From positions 1 to 15,160 of the forward strand of contig CALBNP010000117.1 of the NCBI GenBank assembly GCA_937896505.1: a stretch of 15,160 nt of DNA. Reading direction: 5' to 3'. The notes beneath the pieces were generated by a model, which did no database searches, was not told the DNA's origin, and worked only from the letters and a program-made list of their open reading frames with translations. This DNA is from an uncultured Bacteroidales bacterium (lineage in GTDB: Bacteria; Bacteroidota; Bacteroidia; Bacteroidales; F082). Shown piece after piece: positions 8,638 to 14,678 of this stretch. The position numbers and the translations under genes were made by a program. Numbering within the stretch: the first letter of the stretch is position 1; every line of letters starts with the position of its first letter.

Positions 8638-9179
8638 TGAAATGGGGTGACAAAGTCTTTGAAGAATGGCGAAATCTTATCTTTTTCAGAAAGGATGGGG
8701 TCTTCGATGTTCCAGTTGACATTAAGGTCGGGGTCGTTCCAGCGCAGGCTGCCTTCTGAGGCTTTGTTATATACGTTGGTGCATTTGTAGGTGAAGACTG
8801 AATTGTCTTCGAGACATACAAAACCATGGGCAAAGCCTTCTGGAATCCAATACATAAACTTGTTTTCTTCGGTTAGCACTACCGATTCCCATTGACCATA
8901 GGTTGGGGAGTCCTTGCGCAAATCGACGGCAACATCCATCACGGCACCTTTCACAACACGCACCAGCTTGCCTTGCGCATAAGGCGGCTTTTGGAAATGT
9001 AGGCCGCGCAAGACACCTTTCATCGACTTCGACTCGTTGTCTTGAACGAAATCCATATCAAGTCCCATCTTGGCGAAACGCTCTTTGTTGTAGCTTTCGA
9101 AGAAATAGCCTCTATCATCAAAAAAAACATCGGGTTTGATGACGAACAGGTCTTTTATTTTTGTTTCAATGATTTCCAT
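8634..9179 (-). CDS. rfbC: dTDP-4-dehydrorhamnose 3,5-epimerase (RfbC/RmlC)
   Basis: A 181-aa cytoplasmic cupin enzyme that epimerises C3 and C5 of dTDP-4-keto-6-deoxyglucose, the third step to dTDP-L-rhamnose for surface polysaccharides. Visible hallmarks are DDRGYFFESY at residues 21-30, the RGLHFQ motif with catalytic H61, the cupin strand segment KLVRVVKGAVMDVAVDLR, PEGFAHGF, and Y131, which is exactly 70 residues after H61 as in Salmonella RmlC (H63/Y133). D167 is the likely His partner. The length matches the family (about 180-185 aa). rfbA, rfbB and rfbD are not nearby, so this copy stands alone. It overlaps the lytic transglycosylase by four bases and begins 47 nt after lpdA, with a perfect palindrome in that gap. 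Confidence 0.95.
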   Translation of the reverse strand: MEIIETKIKDLFVIKPDVFFDDRGYFFESYNKERFAKMGLDMDFVQDNESKSMKGVLRGLHFQKPPYAQGKLVRVVKGAVMDVAVDLRKDSPTYGQWESVVLTEENKFMYWIPEGFAHGFVCLEDNSVFTYKCTNVYNKASEGSLRWNDPDLNVNWNIEDPILSEKDKISPFFKDFVTPFQ

Positions 9180-9195
9180 GAATAATCAATCTGGT

Positions 9196-9219
9196 AGAGA
9201 CGCGATTCATCGCGTCTCT
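9196..9219. repeat. Near-perfect 24-bp palindrome, GAGACGCGAT family, copy 2
   Basis: Arms AGAGACGCGAT and ATCGCGTCTCT pair perfectly around TC. It fills the 47-nt gap between the lpdA stop and the rfbC start. Neither strand has a following T-tract (minus continues ACCAG, plus continues TAATTAATTAAAGG), so it is not a canonical terminator, though the hairpin could still affect processing between the two genes. It is related to the copy at 2921-2943. Confidence 0.85.
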
Positions 9220-9226
9220 TAATTAA

Positions 9227-10618
9227 TTAAAGGTGAACACATTCGTTATAGGCGGCAGCAGCGGCTTCCATGATGCCTTCCGACATGGTCGGGTGGGGGA
9301 ATACGGCATGGATGATGTCTTCGCCCTTGGCACCGAGTTCACGGCACAACACAGCGGCAGCCACCATTTCGGTGACATTGTCACCCACCATGTGACAGCC
9401 CAACCAATCGCCAGTCTTGGCATCGAACACGACCTTGATGAAACCGTCGCGGTTGCCGGCAGCAGTAGCCTTCCCTGAAGCGGTGTATGGGAACTTGCCA
9501 ATCTTCACTTCGTAGCCGGCAGCGATGGCTTTGGCTTCGCTCAGACCGACAGATGCAATTTCAGGAGTGGTGTAGGTGCAGCCTGGAATGTTGGCGTAGT
9601 TCAGTGGTTTAGGATTCAGTCCGCAGAGTTTCTCCACGCAAATGGTAGCTTCGTGGTCGGCCTTGTGGGCCAATGCGGGTCCGTGAACGATGTCACCGAT
9701 GGCGTAAATGCCTTCGACATTGGTGCGATAGTATTCGTCCACATTGATTTTGCCTCTCTCGGTGCTGATGCCGAGTTCTTCAAGACCGAGGTTGTCGATG
9801 TTGGTCTGTACGCCAACGGCTGACAAAACGATGTCGGCTTCAACGGTCTTTTCACCCTTCTTGGTCATGATAGTGCAAATGCATTTCTCGCCCGTGGTAT
9901 CCACATTGGTGACCGAAGCTTCGGTCATCACGGTCATTTTCAGCTTCTTGAACGAGCGTTCCACTTGTTTCGACACTTCTTCGTCTTCGTTCGGAACCAC
10001 GTTGGGAAGGAATTCCACCAAAGTGACCTTCACGCCCATCGAGGTGAAGAAGAATGCGAACTCAGAGCCGATGGCGCCTGAACCGACAACCACCATGCTT
10101 TCTGGCAGCTTGTCGAGAACCAATGCCTGACGGTAGCCGATGATTTTCTTGCCATCAATAGGCAGGGCAGGGAGTTGACGCACACGCGAACCTGTTGCCA
10201 AAATGATGTGGTCGGCTTCGTGCAGTGTGACGTTACCTTCGGCATCGGTCACTTCAACTTGCTTGATGGCTGTGAGTTTGCCATAGCCGGCGATGATTTC
10301 CACATTGTTCTTGCTGAGCAGATATTGAACGCCTTTGCTCATGGTTTCGGCCACGCCGCGGCTGCGGGCTACGATGGCTTCCATGTCGGGCTTCACTTCG
10401 CCTTCCACCTTGATGCCATAGCTCTCCGCGTGTTTCATATAATTATATACGGCTGCGCTCTTCAGCAAAGCCTTGGTGGGAATGCAACCCCAGTTGAGGC
10501 AGATGCCACCAACTTCGGCTTTTTCTACCACTGCCACTTTTTTACCTAATTGTGATGCTCTGATGGCAGCCACATATCCGCCAGGACCGCTGCCGATAAC
10601 TATTACGTCGTATTTCAT
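9227..10618 (-). CDS. lpdA: Dihydrolipoyl dehydrogenase (E3)
   Basis: A 463-aa FAD flavoenzyme that reoxidises dihydrolipoamide of 2-oxoacid dehydrogenase or glycine-cleavage complexes, reducing NAD. The FAD motif GSGPGGYVAAIRA starts at residue 9. The redox disulphide is C40/C45 in GGICLNWGCIPTK. A second Rossmann motif, VVVGSGAIGSEFA, binds NAD. GIYAIGD occurs in the second FAD segment, and H442/E447 in HPTMSEG are the C-terminal catalytic pair. The length is typical (about 460-475 aa). The start codon overlaps the stop of a 54-aa membrane-protein gene by ATGA (10615-10618). No E1, E2 or gcv gene is in the window, so the partner complex is unknown. The intact disulphide and His-Glu pair argue against mercuric or glutathione reductase. 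Confidence 0.95.
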   Translation of the reverse strand: MKYDVIVIGSGPGGYVAAIRASQLGKKVAVVEKAEVGGICLNWGCIPTKALLKSAAVYNYMKHAESYGIKVEGEVKPDMEAIVARSRGVAETMSKGVQYLLSKNNVEIIAGYGKLTAIKQVEVTDAEGNVTLHEADHIILATGSRVRQLPALPIDGKKIIGYRQALVLDKLPESMVVVGSGAIGSEFAFFFTSMGVKVTLVEFLPNVVPNEDEEVSKQVERSFKKLKMTVMTEASVTNVDTTGEKCICTIMTKKGEKTVEADIVLSAVGVQTNIDNLGLEELGISTERGKINVDEYYRTNVEGIYAIGDIVHGPALAHKADHEATICVEKLCGLNPKPLNYANIPGCTYTTPEIASVGLSEAKAIAAGYEVKIGKFPYTASGKATAAGNRDGFIKVVFDAKTGDWLGCHMVGDNVTEMVAAAVLCRELGAKGEDIIHAVFPHPTMSEGIMEAAAAAYNECVHL

Positions 10619-10779
10619 TGTTGTATGTTTTGTTGATTATTTTCAAGATTGTCAAGGTCGTCGGGCGAAGCCGGATCGTCTTTCCGCTGGCTTACCTTTT
10701 TAATTATATAAGCCAACAGCGCCCAGAGCACAAAGAATGCCACTACGCTGATTATCCATATTGCCGCCAACTGAACCAT
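10615..10779 (-). CDS. Small single-pass membrane protein upstream of lpdA
   Basis: A 54-aa hypothetical protein. Residues 4-26 (VVAFFVLWALLAYII and flanks) form one transmembrane helix. It is followed by a basic KKVSQRK stretch and a hydrophilic Asn/Asp/Gln-rich tail, suggesting a cytoplasmic C-terminus by the positive-inside rule. The frame stays open to 10941, but the inner ATG at 10779 is chosen because it begins directly before the hydrophobic segment and lies about 25 nt below a -7-like box (10805-10812). Its TGA overlaps the lpdA ATG by four bases, which supports real translation and coupling. I do not recognise a family and assign no function. Confidence 0.65.
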   Translation of the reverse strand: MVQLAAIWIISVVAFFVLWALLAYIIKKVSQRKDDPASPDDLDNLENNQQNIQQ

Positions 10780-10804
10780 GATTTCGATGAATTTTATTGC
10801 GCTG

Positions 10805-10812
10805 CAAAGGTA
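10805..10812 (-). promoter_or_regulatory. Candidate -7 promoter box for the small membrane gene and lpdA series
   Basis: The minus strand reads TACCTTTG, matching TAnnTTTG, 25 nt before the ATG at 10779. I see no TTG at the usual 19-21 bp upstream; the nearest TTTG is 31 bp away. It may drive the minus-strand series from this gene through uvrA. Confidence 0.45.
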
Positions 10813-10935
10813 ATAAAAGTGTTTTGATTGGTGATACGTTTGCCAAAGGAAACCTAATTGCGAGTGAAAATCCATAATGTTTTGCGAAATTGATTGTCTA
10901 TGACCAAAATTTTTCAAAAAATAATGCTTTATTAA

Positions 10936-10956
10936 AATCAACTAAATCAGTTGATT
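10936..10956. promoter_or_regulatory. Inverted repeat in the divergent lpdA/tRNA-Asp intergenic region
   Basis: AATCAACT and AGTTGATT form a perfect 8-bp inverted repeat around the 5-nt spacer AAATC. It lies 44 nt upstream of the tRNA-Asp -33 element and about 125 nt upstream of the minus-strand -7 box. There is no T-tract, so an operator or a plain hairpin is more likely than a terminator. The region is very AT-rich, so chance is possible. Confidence 0.35.
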
Positions 10957-11000
10957 GTAAATTGTATTGAAAAATAATTGAAAAAAAACTCAAAAAACGC

Positions 11001-11030
11001 TTGCCAGTAATGAAAAAGGTTGTACTTTTG
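11001..11030 (+). promoter_or_regulatory. Bacteroidota-type promoter of tRNA-Asp
   Basis: TTG at 11001-11003 and TACTTTTG at 11023-11030 are separated by exactly 19 bp. This matches the primary-sigma pattern TTG-N19-TAnnTTTG. Transcription should begin about 7 nt further on, leaving a leader of roughly 30 nt before the tRNA. Confidence 0.85.
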
Positions 11031-11069
11031 CACTCGCAAAGCAAAGCAATAGAGTTCTTTTTCAAGGCT

Positions 11070-11144
11070 GGTCCGGTAGTTCAGCTTGGTTAGAATGCCT
11101 GCCTGTCACGCAGGAGGTCGCGAGTTCGAGTCTCGTCCGGACCG
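11070..11144 (+). tRNA. tRNA-Asp (anticodon GTC)
   Basis: A full cloverleaf can be drawn. The acceptor stem GGTCCGG (11070-11076) pairs with CCGGACC (11137-11143), with discriminator G11144. The D arm is GTTC...GAAT. The anticodon stem CCTGC (11098-11102) pairs with GCAGG (11110-11114) around a loop holding GTC at 11105-11107. The T arm GCGAG-TTCGAGT-CTCGT closes with one G-U pair. The CCA end is not encoded. It has its own promoter upstream and a terminator ten bases downstream. Confidence 0.97.
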
Positions 11145-11153
11145 CTCTTACAG

Positions 11154-11180
11154 AGCAACCCCAATCGGGTTGCTTTTTTT
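11154..11180 (+). terminator. Intrinsic terminator after tRNA-Asp
   Basis: An 8-bp perfect stem, AGCAACCC (11154-11161) with GGGTTGCT (11167-11174), encloses the loop CAATC and runs into seven consecutive T's (11174-11180). It lies only 18 nt before the prfC start. Confidence 0.9.
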
Positions 11181-11198
11181 ATAGGTTTTTGTAACGTT

Positions 11199-12773
11199 AT
11201 GTCATTCATCGATGAAATCAACAGGCGGAGGACCTTCGCCATCGTAAGCCACCCCGATGCGGGTAAGACAACTTTGACCGAAAAACTGCTGCTTTATGGC
11301 GGTGCCATTCAAGTGGCAGGAGCAGTGAAGTCCAACAAGATAAAGAAAACAGCCACTTCCGACTGGATGGAAATCGAGCGTCAACGTGGCATCTCGGTAG
11401 CTACCTCTGTCATGGGCTTCGAATATAAGGACACGAAAATCAACATCCTTGACACGCCAGGCCACAAGGACTTTGCAGAAGACACATTCCGCACCTTGAC
11501 TGCCGTTGACAGCGTTATCGTTGTCATCGACTCGGCTAAGGGCGTAGAGTCGCAAACCGAGAAACTGGTTGAGGTATGTCGCATGCGCAACACGCCTATC
11601 ATTGTCTTCATCAACAAAATGGACCGCCCGGGAAAGGATCCTTTCGAATTGCTCGATGAGATTGAGCAGAAACTTGGCTTGACGCTTACCCCGCTGAGTT
11701 GGCCTATCAATAGCGGCCCGAAGTTTAAGGGCGTCTATAGCATCTACGACAAGAGCCTTTATCTCTTCAATTCCGACAAGCAGCACATCACCGAAGGCAT
11801 CGCTATCGATGACCTCGCCGACCCGCGTCTCGACCAGATGATAGGCGAGGATGTCGAGACTTTGCGCGCCGAAACTGAGTTGGTGCAAGGCGTATATAAT
11901 AGGTTCGCGCGCGAGGATTACCTCAATGGCGACGTTTGCCCTGTGTTTTTTGGCTCGGCCTTGAATAACTTCGGTGTCAAGGAATTGCTTGATTGCTTTA
12001 TCCAGATTGCTCCAACGCCTATCGGCCGTGATACGGAGGAACGCCGCATTGAGCCTGACGAGGAAAAATTTACGGGTTTCGTCTTCAAGATTCACGCCAA
12101 CATGGACCCGAACCACCGCGACCGTATCGCTTTCGTGCGCGTGGTCTCCGGACGTTTTGAACGCAACAAGAACTATTTCCATGTGCGCCAAGGTCGTGAA
12201 CTGAAGTTCTCGAATCCAACGGCTTTCATGGCACAGAAGAAGTCGGTGCTCGACGAAGCCTATCCTGGCGACATCGTCGGTCTGTACGATGCTGGCAATT
12301 TCAAGATTGGCGATACACTTACCGAAGGCGAAATCTTGAATTACAAAGGCATTCCGAGTTTCTCGCCCGAGCAATTCCGCTATGTCGAAAATGCCGACCC
12401 GATGAAGGCAAAGCAGTTGGCCAAAGGTTTGGAACAGTTGACGGACGAAGGTGTAGCTCAGCTGTTTACGGGAAAAATGACGGGAAGAAAAATCATTGGA
12501 ACCGTTGGCGAATTGCAGTTTGAAGTCATTCAATACCGTTTGCTGCACGAATACAATGCAAGTTGCCGCTACGAACCGATTTCACTCTACAAAACGGCTT
12601 GGATTACAAGTGATAACGAAGCGCAACTCAATGATTTCAAGACGCGTAAGTCGTTGAATCTGGCAGAAGACAAGGACGGACGAGATGTGTTTTTGGCCGA
12701 ATCGCCATATGCTTTGCAGATTGCGCAAGAAAAATATCCCGATATTGAGTTCCATTTCACTTCGGAGTTTTAA
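11199..12773 (+). CDS. prfC: Peptide chain release factor 3 (RF3)
   Basis: A 524-aa translational GTPase that removes RF1/RF2 from the ribosome after termination. The G1 motif HPDAGKTT is at residues 18-25, G3 DTPGH at 85-89 and G4 NKMD at 139-142. The conserved RQRGISV switch region precedes G3. The RF3-type middle and C-terminal domains follow (GTVGELQFEV near the end). The length is close to E. coli RF3 (529 aa), which separates it from EF-G, TypA and LepA. The ATG at 11199 is the first in frame, 18 nt after the tRNA terminator, so no room remains for a separate promoter of normal length outside the tRNA. An HNH gene begins one base after the TAA. Confidence 0.95.
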   Translation: MSFIDEINRRRTFAIVSHPDAGKTTLTEKLLLYGGAIQVAGAVKSNKIKKTATSDWMEIERQRGISVATSVMGFEYKDTKINILDTPGHKDFAEDTFRTLTAVDSVIVVIDSAKGVESQTEKLVEVCRMRNTPIIVFINKMDRPGKDPFELLDEIEQKLGLTLTPLSWPINSGPKFKGVYSIYDKSLYLFNSDKQHITEGIAIDDLADPRLDQMIGEDVETLRAETELVQGVYNRFAREDYLNGDVCPVFFGSALNNFGVKELLDCFIQIAPTPIGRDTEERRIEPDEEKFTGFVFKIHANMDPNHRDRIAFVRVVSGRFERNKNYFHVRQGRELKFSNPTAFMAQKKSVLDEAYPGDIVGLYDAGNFKIGDTLTEGEILNYKGIPSFSPEQFRYVENADPMKAKQLAKGLEQLTDEGVAQLFTGKMTGRKIIGTVGELQFEVIQYRLLHEYNASCRYEPISLYKTAWITSDNEAQLNDFKTRKSLNLAEDKDGRDVFLAESPYALQIAQEKYPDIEFHFTSEF

Positions 12774-12774
12774 T

Positions 12775-13491
12775 ATGGTCATATATACAAAAACACAGCT
12801 AATCAAGAATCTCGACCGAGTAGAAGGCTATCTCTCAAGCACTTCTGAGGAGCTTTATGACACTATGGCTCAGTATATTGCGAGAGGGCGGGTGTTTGTC
12901 TCTTATATTGTGGACGGTAGCTATCATTTCGCTCCAAGTAGATTCGTAGGGTATAAAGACAATACGCTAGTAAGGCATCAAAACAACGATGAAAAGGATG
13001 GTAGGATAACTACCCCTGCGATATCAAAGATATTAGGTCCTAGAAAATTTGATTCAGAACTTGAAGATGAATATCTTAAGTATTGTGACTGGTTAGGTGT
13101 AACAGCAGCTAATCAAAAGAGAACTTATTGGCTGTTGGATCAGGATATTCTTGGTGAGTTAACATCGGAACCGTTTATAGAAGGTGGCTACATTATGAGA
13201 TATCACCTTGTCCGTGAACGTAATCGTAAAGTAGTTAAAGAAGCCAAACGTTTATTCAGGTTAGCACATGATGGTAAACTGTTTTGTGAAGTATGTGGTT
13301 TTGACTTTAGCGAAAAATATGGAAGAATCGGAGACGGTTTTATTGAAGCCCATCATATTGTTGAGCTCTCTAAAACTAATGGTGAGTCCGAAATAAAACC
13401 GTCAGATTTCACAATGGTCTGTTCGAACTGCCATTCAATGCTACATAGAGGGGAATTAACTGTTTCGAAACTGAGAGATCAGCTTAAATAA
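12775..13491 (+). CDS. HNH endonuclease (McrA/COG3183-like), probably acquired
   Basis: A 238-aa protein with a C-terminal HNH nuclease module. Visible are CEVCGF (C171, C174), EAHHIVEL (H193, H194) and CSNCHSMLHRG (C216, C219, H220, H224): a Cys4 zinc knuckle framing the HH catalytic pair, as in McrA-type HNH enzymes. The N-terminal 150 residues (with SYHFAPSRFVGYKDN and DGRITTPAISKILG) look like a separate domain that may recognise DNA; its family is not certain. The open frame extends to 12685 inside prfC, but the ATG at 12775, one base after the prfC TAA, is the sensible start. Base use differs: a sample 60-base line (13081-13140) is 38 percent GC by hand count, against 53 percent in a prfC line (11881-11940), and AGA, TTA, ATA and AAA codons are common. 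No methyltransferase partner is adjacent. A modification-dependent nuclease or orphan restriction gene is possible. Confidence 0.82.
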   Translation: MVIYTKTQLIKNLDRVEGYLSSTSEELYDTMAQYIARGRVFVSYIVDGSYHFAPSRFVGYKDNTLVRHQNNDEKDGRITTPAISKILGPRKFDSELEDEYLKYCDWLGVTAANQKRTYWLLDQDILGELTSEPFIEGGYIMRYHLVRERNRKVVKEAKRLFRLAHDGKLFCEVCGFDFSEKYGRIGDGFIEAHHIVELSKTNGESEIKPSDFTMVCSNCHSMLHRGELTVSKLRDQLK

Positions 13492-13583
13492 ACATATCCC
13501 ATGCACATCTCCCGCACTTTGCATAGTGATATAGTATAGTCTGTTCAAATGACTTGTTTGTGTATGTGATTTCCGATAATGAA

Positions 13584-13697
13584 ATGTTCGTTAATGTTGA
13601 TGGTACTGACTATAAAGCCAAACCTCAAAATGAAAGACCTGATTGTGTTGGGTGTGATTTTGTGAAGAAATTCAGTAAAGTTAGTAAACACGAATGA
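13584..13697 (+). CDS. Possible 37-aa mini-protein or gene remnant with a CxxC motif
   Basis: An open frame from ATG 13584 to TGA 13697 encodes a hydrophilic 37-residue peptide: a short beta-like start (MFVNVDGTDYKAKP), then C21-V-G-C24-D-F and a Lys-rich end. The frame stays open about 18 codons further upstream without another ATG. The pattern of a short strand followed by CxGCxF recalls small cysteine proteins often seen in phage and mobile DNA; that is from memory, not a search. It lies in the same AT-rich stretch as the HNH gene and may be a decayed neighbour. No clear ribosome binding site is seen. Confidence 0.3.
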   Translation: MFVNVDGTDYKAKPQNERPDCVGCDFVKKFSKVSKHE

Positions 13698-13698
13698 C

Positions 13699-13732
13699 CA
13701 TAAATTATTCATAAATTGATTCATAAATTATT
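13699..13732. repeat. Three tandem copies of CATAAATTATT
   Basis: CATAAATTATT (13699-13709), CATAAATTGATT (13710-13721, with an extra G) and CATAAATTATT (13722-13732) follow head to tail. The array begins two bases after the mini-protein stop and marks the right side of the AT-rich stretch. Confidence 0.8.
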
Positions 13733-13764
13733 ATTTTTGATAATTCGTGTCCAATTCATGGGAA

Positions 13765-13778
13765 TTCTTGTTCAAGAA
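13765..13778. promoter_or_regulatory. Palindrome overlapping the mscL -33 element
   Basis: TTCTTG-TT-CAAGAA is a perfect 6-bp inverted repeat with a 2-nt centre. The TTG of the predicted -33 element (13768-13770) lies inside its left arm, so a protein bound here would compete with RNA polymerase. Whether it is an operator is inference. Confidence 0.35.
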
Positions 13779-13799
13779 AAGAAATATTTCCTACTTTTG
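13768..13799 (+). promoter_or_regulatory. Bacteroidota-type promoter of mscL
   Basis: TTG at 13768-13770 and TACTTTTG at 13792-13799 are 21 bp apart, and the -7 box matches TAnnTTTG. The start of transcription would fall near 13806, giving a leader of about 45 nt rich in CAA and AAC before the ATG at 13851. Confidence 0.7.
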
Positions 13800-13850
13800 C
13801 GTTGATAAACAGTTCAACATTTCAACAATCAACAATTAAACATCATTGTT

Positions 13851-14300
13851 ATGGGATTATTCAAAGAATTCAAAGAGTTTGCCGTTAAAGGCAACGTTAT
13901 GGACATGGCTATTGGTGTCGTCATCGGTGGTGCATTCGGTAAAATCGTCACCTCGCTGGTGTCGGATCTCATCATGCCATTGATTGGCGCTGCCACAGGT
14001 GGCCTCAACTTCACCGATTGGAAATGGGTCGTCAGACCAGAGGTGGCCGAACAAGTCAACGAGGCTGGCGAAGTCATCCAACAAGCTGTTCCCGCTCTGA
14101 CGCTCAATTATGGTAACTTCCTGCAAGTCATTTTCGATTTCCTCATCATTGCTTTCTCTATCTTCTTGGTAGTTAAGGGTATCAACAACATGAAGGCCAA
14201 GTTCGAAAAGCCAGCCGAACCTGAAGCACCTGCAGCTCCAGCCGGCCCAACCCAAGAGGAACTCCTCGCTGAAATCCGCGACCTGCTGAAGAACAAGTAA
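13851..14300 (+). CDS. mscL: Large-conductance mechanosensitive channel MscL
   Basis: A 149-aa inner-membrane channel that opens under membrane tension to release solutes on osmotic downshock; the family assembles as a homopentamer. The amphipathic N-terminus MGLFKEFKEFAVKGN and TM1 (about residues 15-46, with DMAIGVVIGGAFGKIVTSLV) carry the family signature. A periplasmic loop spans about 50-87, TM2 about 88-110, followed by KGINNMKAKF. The C-terminal helix QEELLAEIRDLL (about 135-146) is the cytoplasmic bundle. The linker between TM2 and the bundle is Ala/Pro/Glu-rich and makes the protein somewhat longer than E. coli MscL (136 aa). The gene is monocistronic, with its own promoter and a strong terminator 24 nt downstream. 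Confidence 0.96.
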   Translation: MGLFKEFKEFAVKGNVMDMAIGVVIGGAFGKIVTSLVSDLIMPLIGAATGGLNFTDWKWVVRPEVAEQVNEAGEVIQQAVPALTLNYGNFLQVIFDFLIIAFSIFLVVKGINNMKAKFEKPAEPEAPAAPAGPTQEELLAEIRDLLKNK

Positions 14301-14323
14301 TCGTTCCTAACGGATTGAAAATA

Positions 14324-14361
14324 ATAGGATGTGCCATTTTGTTTGGCGCATCCTATTTTTG
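14324..14361 (+). terminator. Intrinsic terminator after mscL
   Basis: A long stem pairs ATAGGATGTGCCA (14325-14337) with TGGCGCATCCTAT (14345-14357), with one G-U pair and a 7-nt T-rich loop. It is followed by a T run to 14361. It ends the mscL transcript. Confidence 0.9.
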
Positions 14362-14463
14362 GTTTTTCAAAAGGGAACTATATGCCTGATGTCACAAAAA
14401 GCATTTACTGCTTCCCTAACAGCGTCAAAAAAAATGGATTCTATTGACAAAAACACAAAAAAT

Positions 14464-14534
14464 CTTCCAAAGAACAGACGCATCGCGTCATTGCGAGGAG
14501 GAACGACGAAGCAATCTAGACGAGGGTTCTATAA
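14464..14534. repeat. 71-bp direct repeat, copy 1
   Basis: It matches 14607-14677 at 70 of 71 positions (A14523 versus G14666), at an offset of 143 bp. It contains the short palindrome GACGC-ATC-GCGTC (14477-14489) and the left arm of the GTCA...TCTA element. In this copy a right arm follows, completing an inverted repeat. Confidence 0.92.
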
Positions 14535-14575
14535 TACTCCTTGTCTAGATTGCTTCACTACGTTCGCAATGACGC
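14485..14575. repeat. Long imperfect inverted repeat (complete element)
   Basis: The left arm (14485-14525) begins GCGTCATTGCGA and the right arm (14539-14575) ends with its complement TCGCAATGACGC; AAGCAATCTAGAC also pairs with GTCTAGATTGCTT. The centre differs by a few inserted bases and the loop is 13 nt. Each arm can also fold alone through TTGC/GCAA. There is no transposase, so it behaves like a small palindromic or MITE-like repeat. Confidence 0.88.
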
Positions 14576-14581
14576 AACGCG

Positions 14582-14601
14582 GCAGTCCGCCTACCGGACA
14601 A
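14582..14601. repeat. 20-bp repeat with a small hairpin, copy 1
   Basis: An identical 20-bp sequence recurs at 14679-14698. It contains GTCCG-CCTAC-CGGAC, a 5-bp stem with a 5-nt loop (14585-14599). It forms the right end of the first composite unit. Confidence 0.85.
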
Positions 14602-14606
14602 CAAAC

Positions 14607-14677
14607 CTTCCAAAGAACAGACGCATCGCGTCATTGCGAGGAGGAACGACGAAGCAATCTAGACGGGGGTTCTATAA
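14607..14677. repeat. 71-bp direct repeat, copy 2 (right arm deleted)
   Basis: This copy matches 14464-14534 with one difference but goes straight into the 20-bp hairpin repeat. Compared with copy 1 it lacks the segment matching 14535-14581, which is the right arm of the inverted repeat. It therefore looks like an internally deleted derivative of copy 1. Confidence 0.9.
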
Positions 14678-14678
14678 C

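Larger units (their letters stand above)
13492..13850. other. AT-rich intergenic region between the HNH gene and mscL
   Basis: This 359-nt stretch holds the possible CxxC mini-protein (13584-13697), a three-copy AT-rich tandem repeat (13699-13732), a perfect small palindrome (13765-13778) and the mscL promoter. No RNA gene, and no terminator for the prfC-HNH transcript, is evident. Confidence 0.6.

Noticed and set aside
8634..9179. dTDP-rhamnose biosynthesis cluster
   Set aside because: Only rfbC is present; none of rfbA, rfbB, rfbD or any glycosyltransferase lies in the window.
9196..9219. Intrinsic terminator between lpdA and rfbC
   Set aside because: The stem is perfect but no T-tract follows on either strand, and an identical-family palindrome lies elsewhere in a leader region.
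11202..12548. 448-codon frame on the minus strand under prfC
   Set aside because: It is antisense to an unambiguous RF3 gene and shows no recognisable motif or promoter.
12685..12774. HNH protein starting inside prfC
   Set aside because: The upstream part is out-of-frame prfC sequence; the ATG at 12775 directly after the prfC stop is better placed.
12775..13697. Complete defence or toxin-antitoxin system
   Set aside because: A lone HNH gene and a doubtful mini-frame do not make a recognisable system, and no methylase, helicase or antitoxin is visible.
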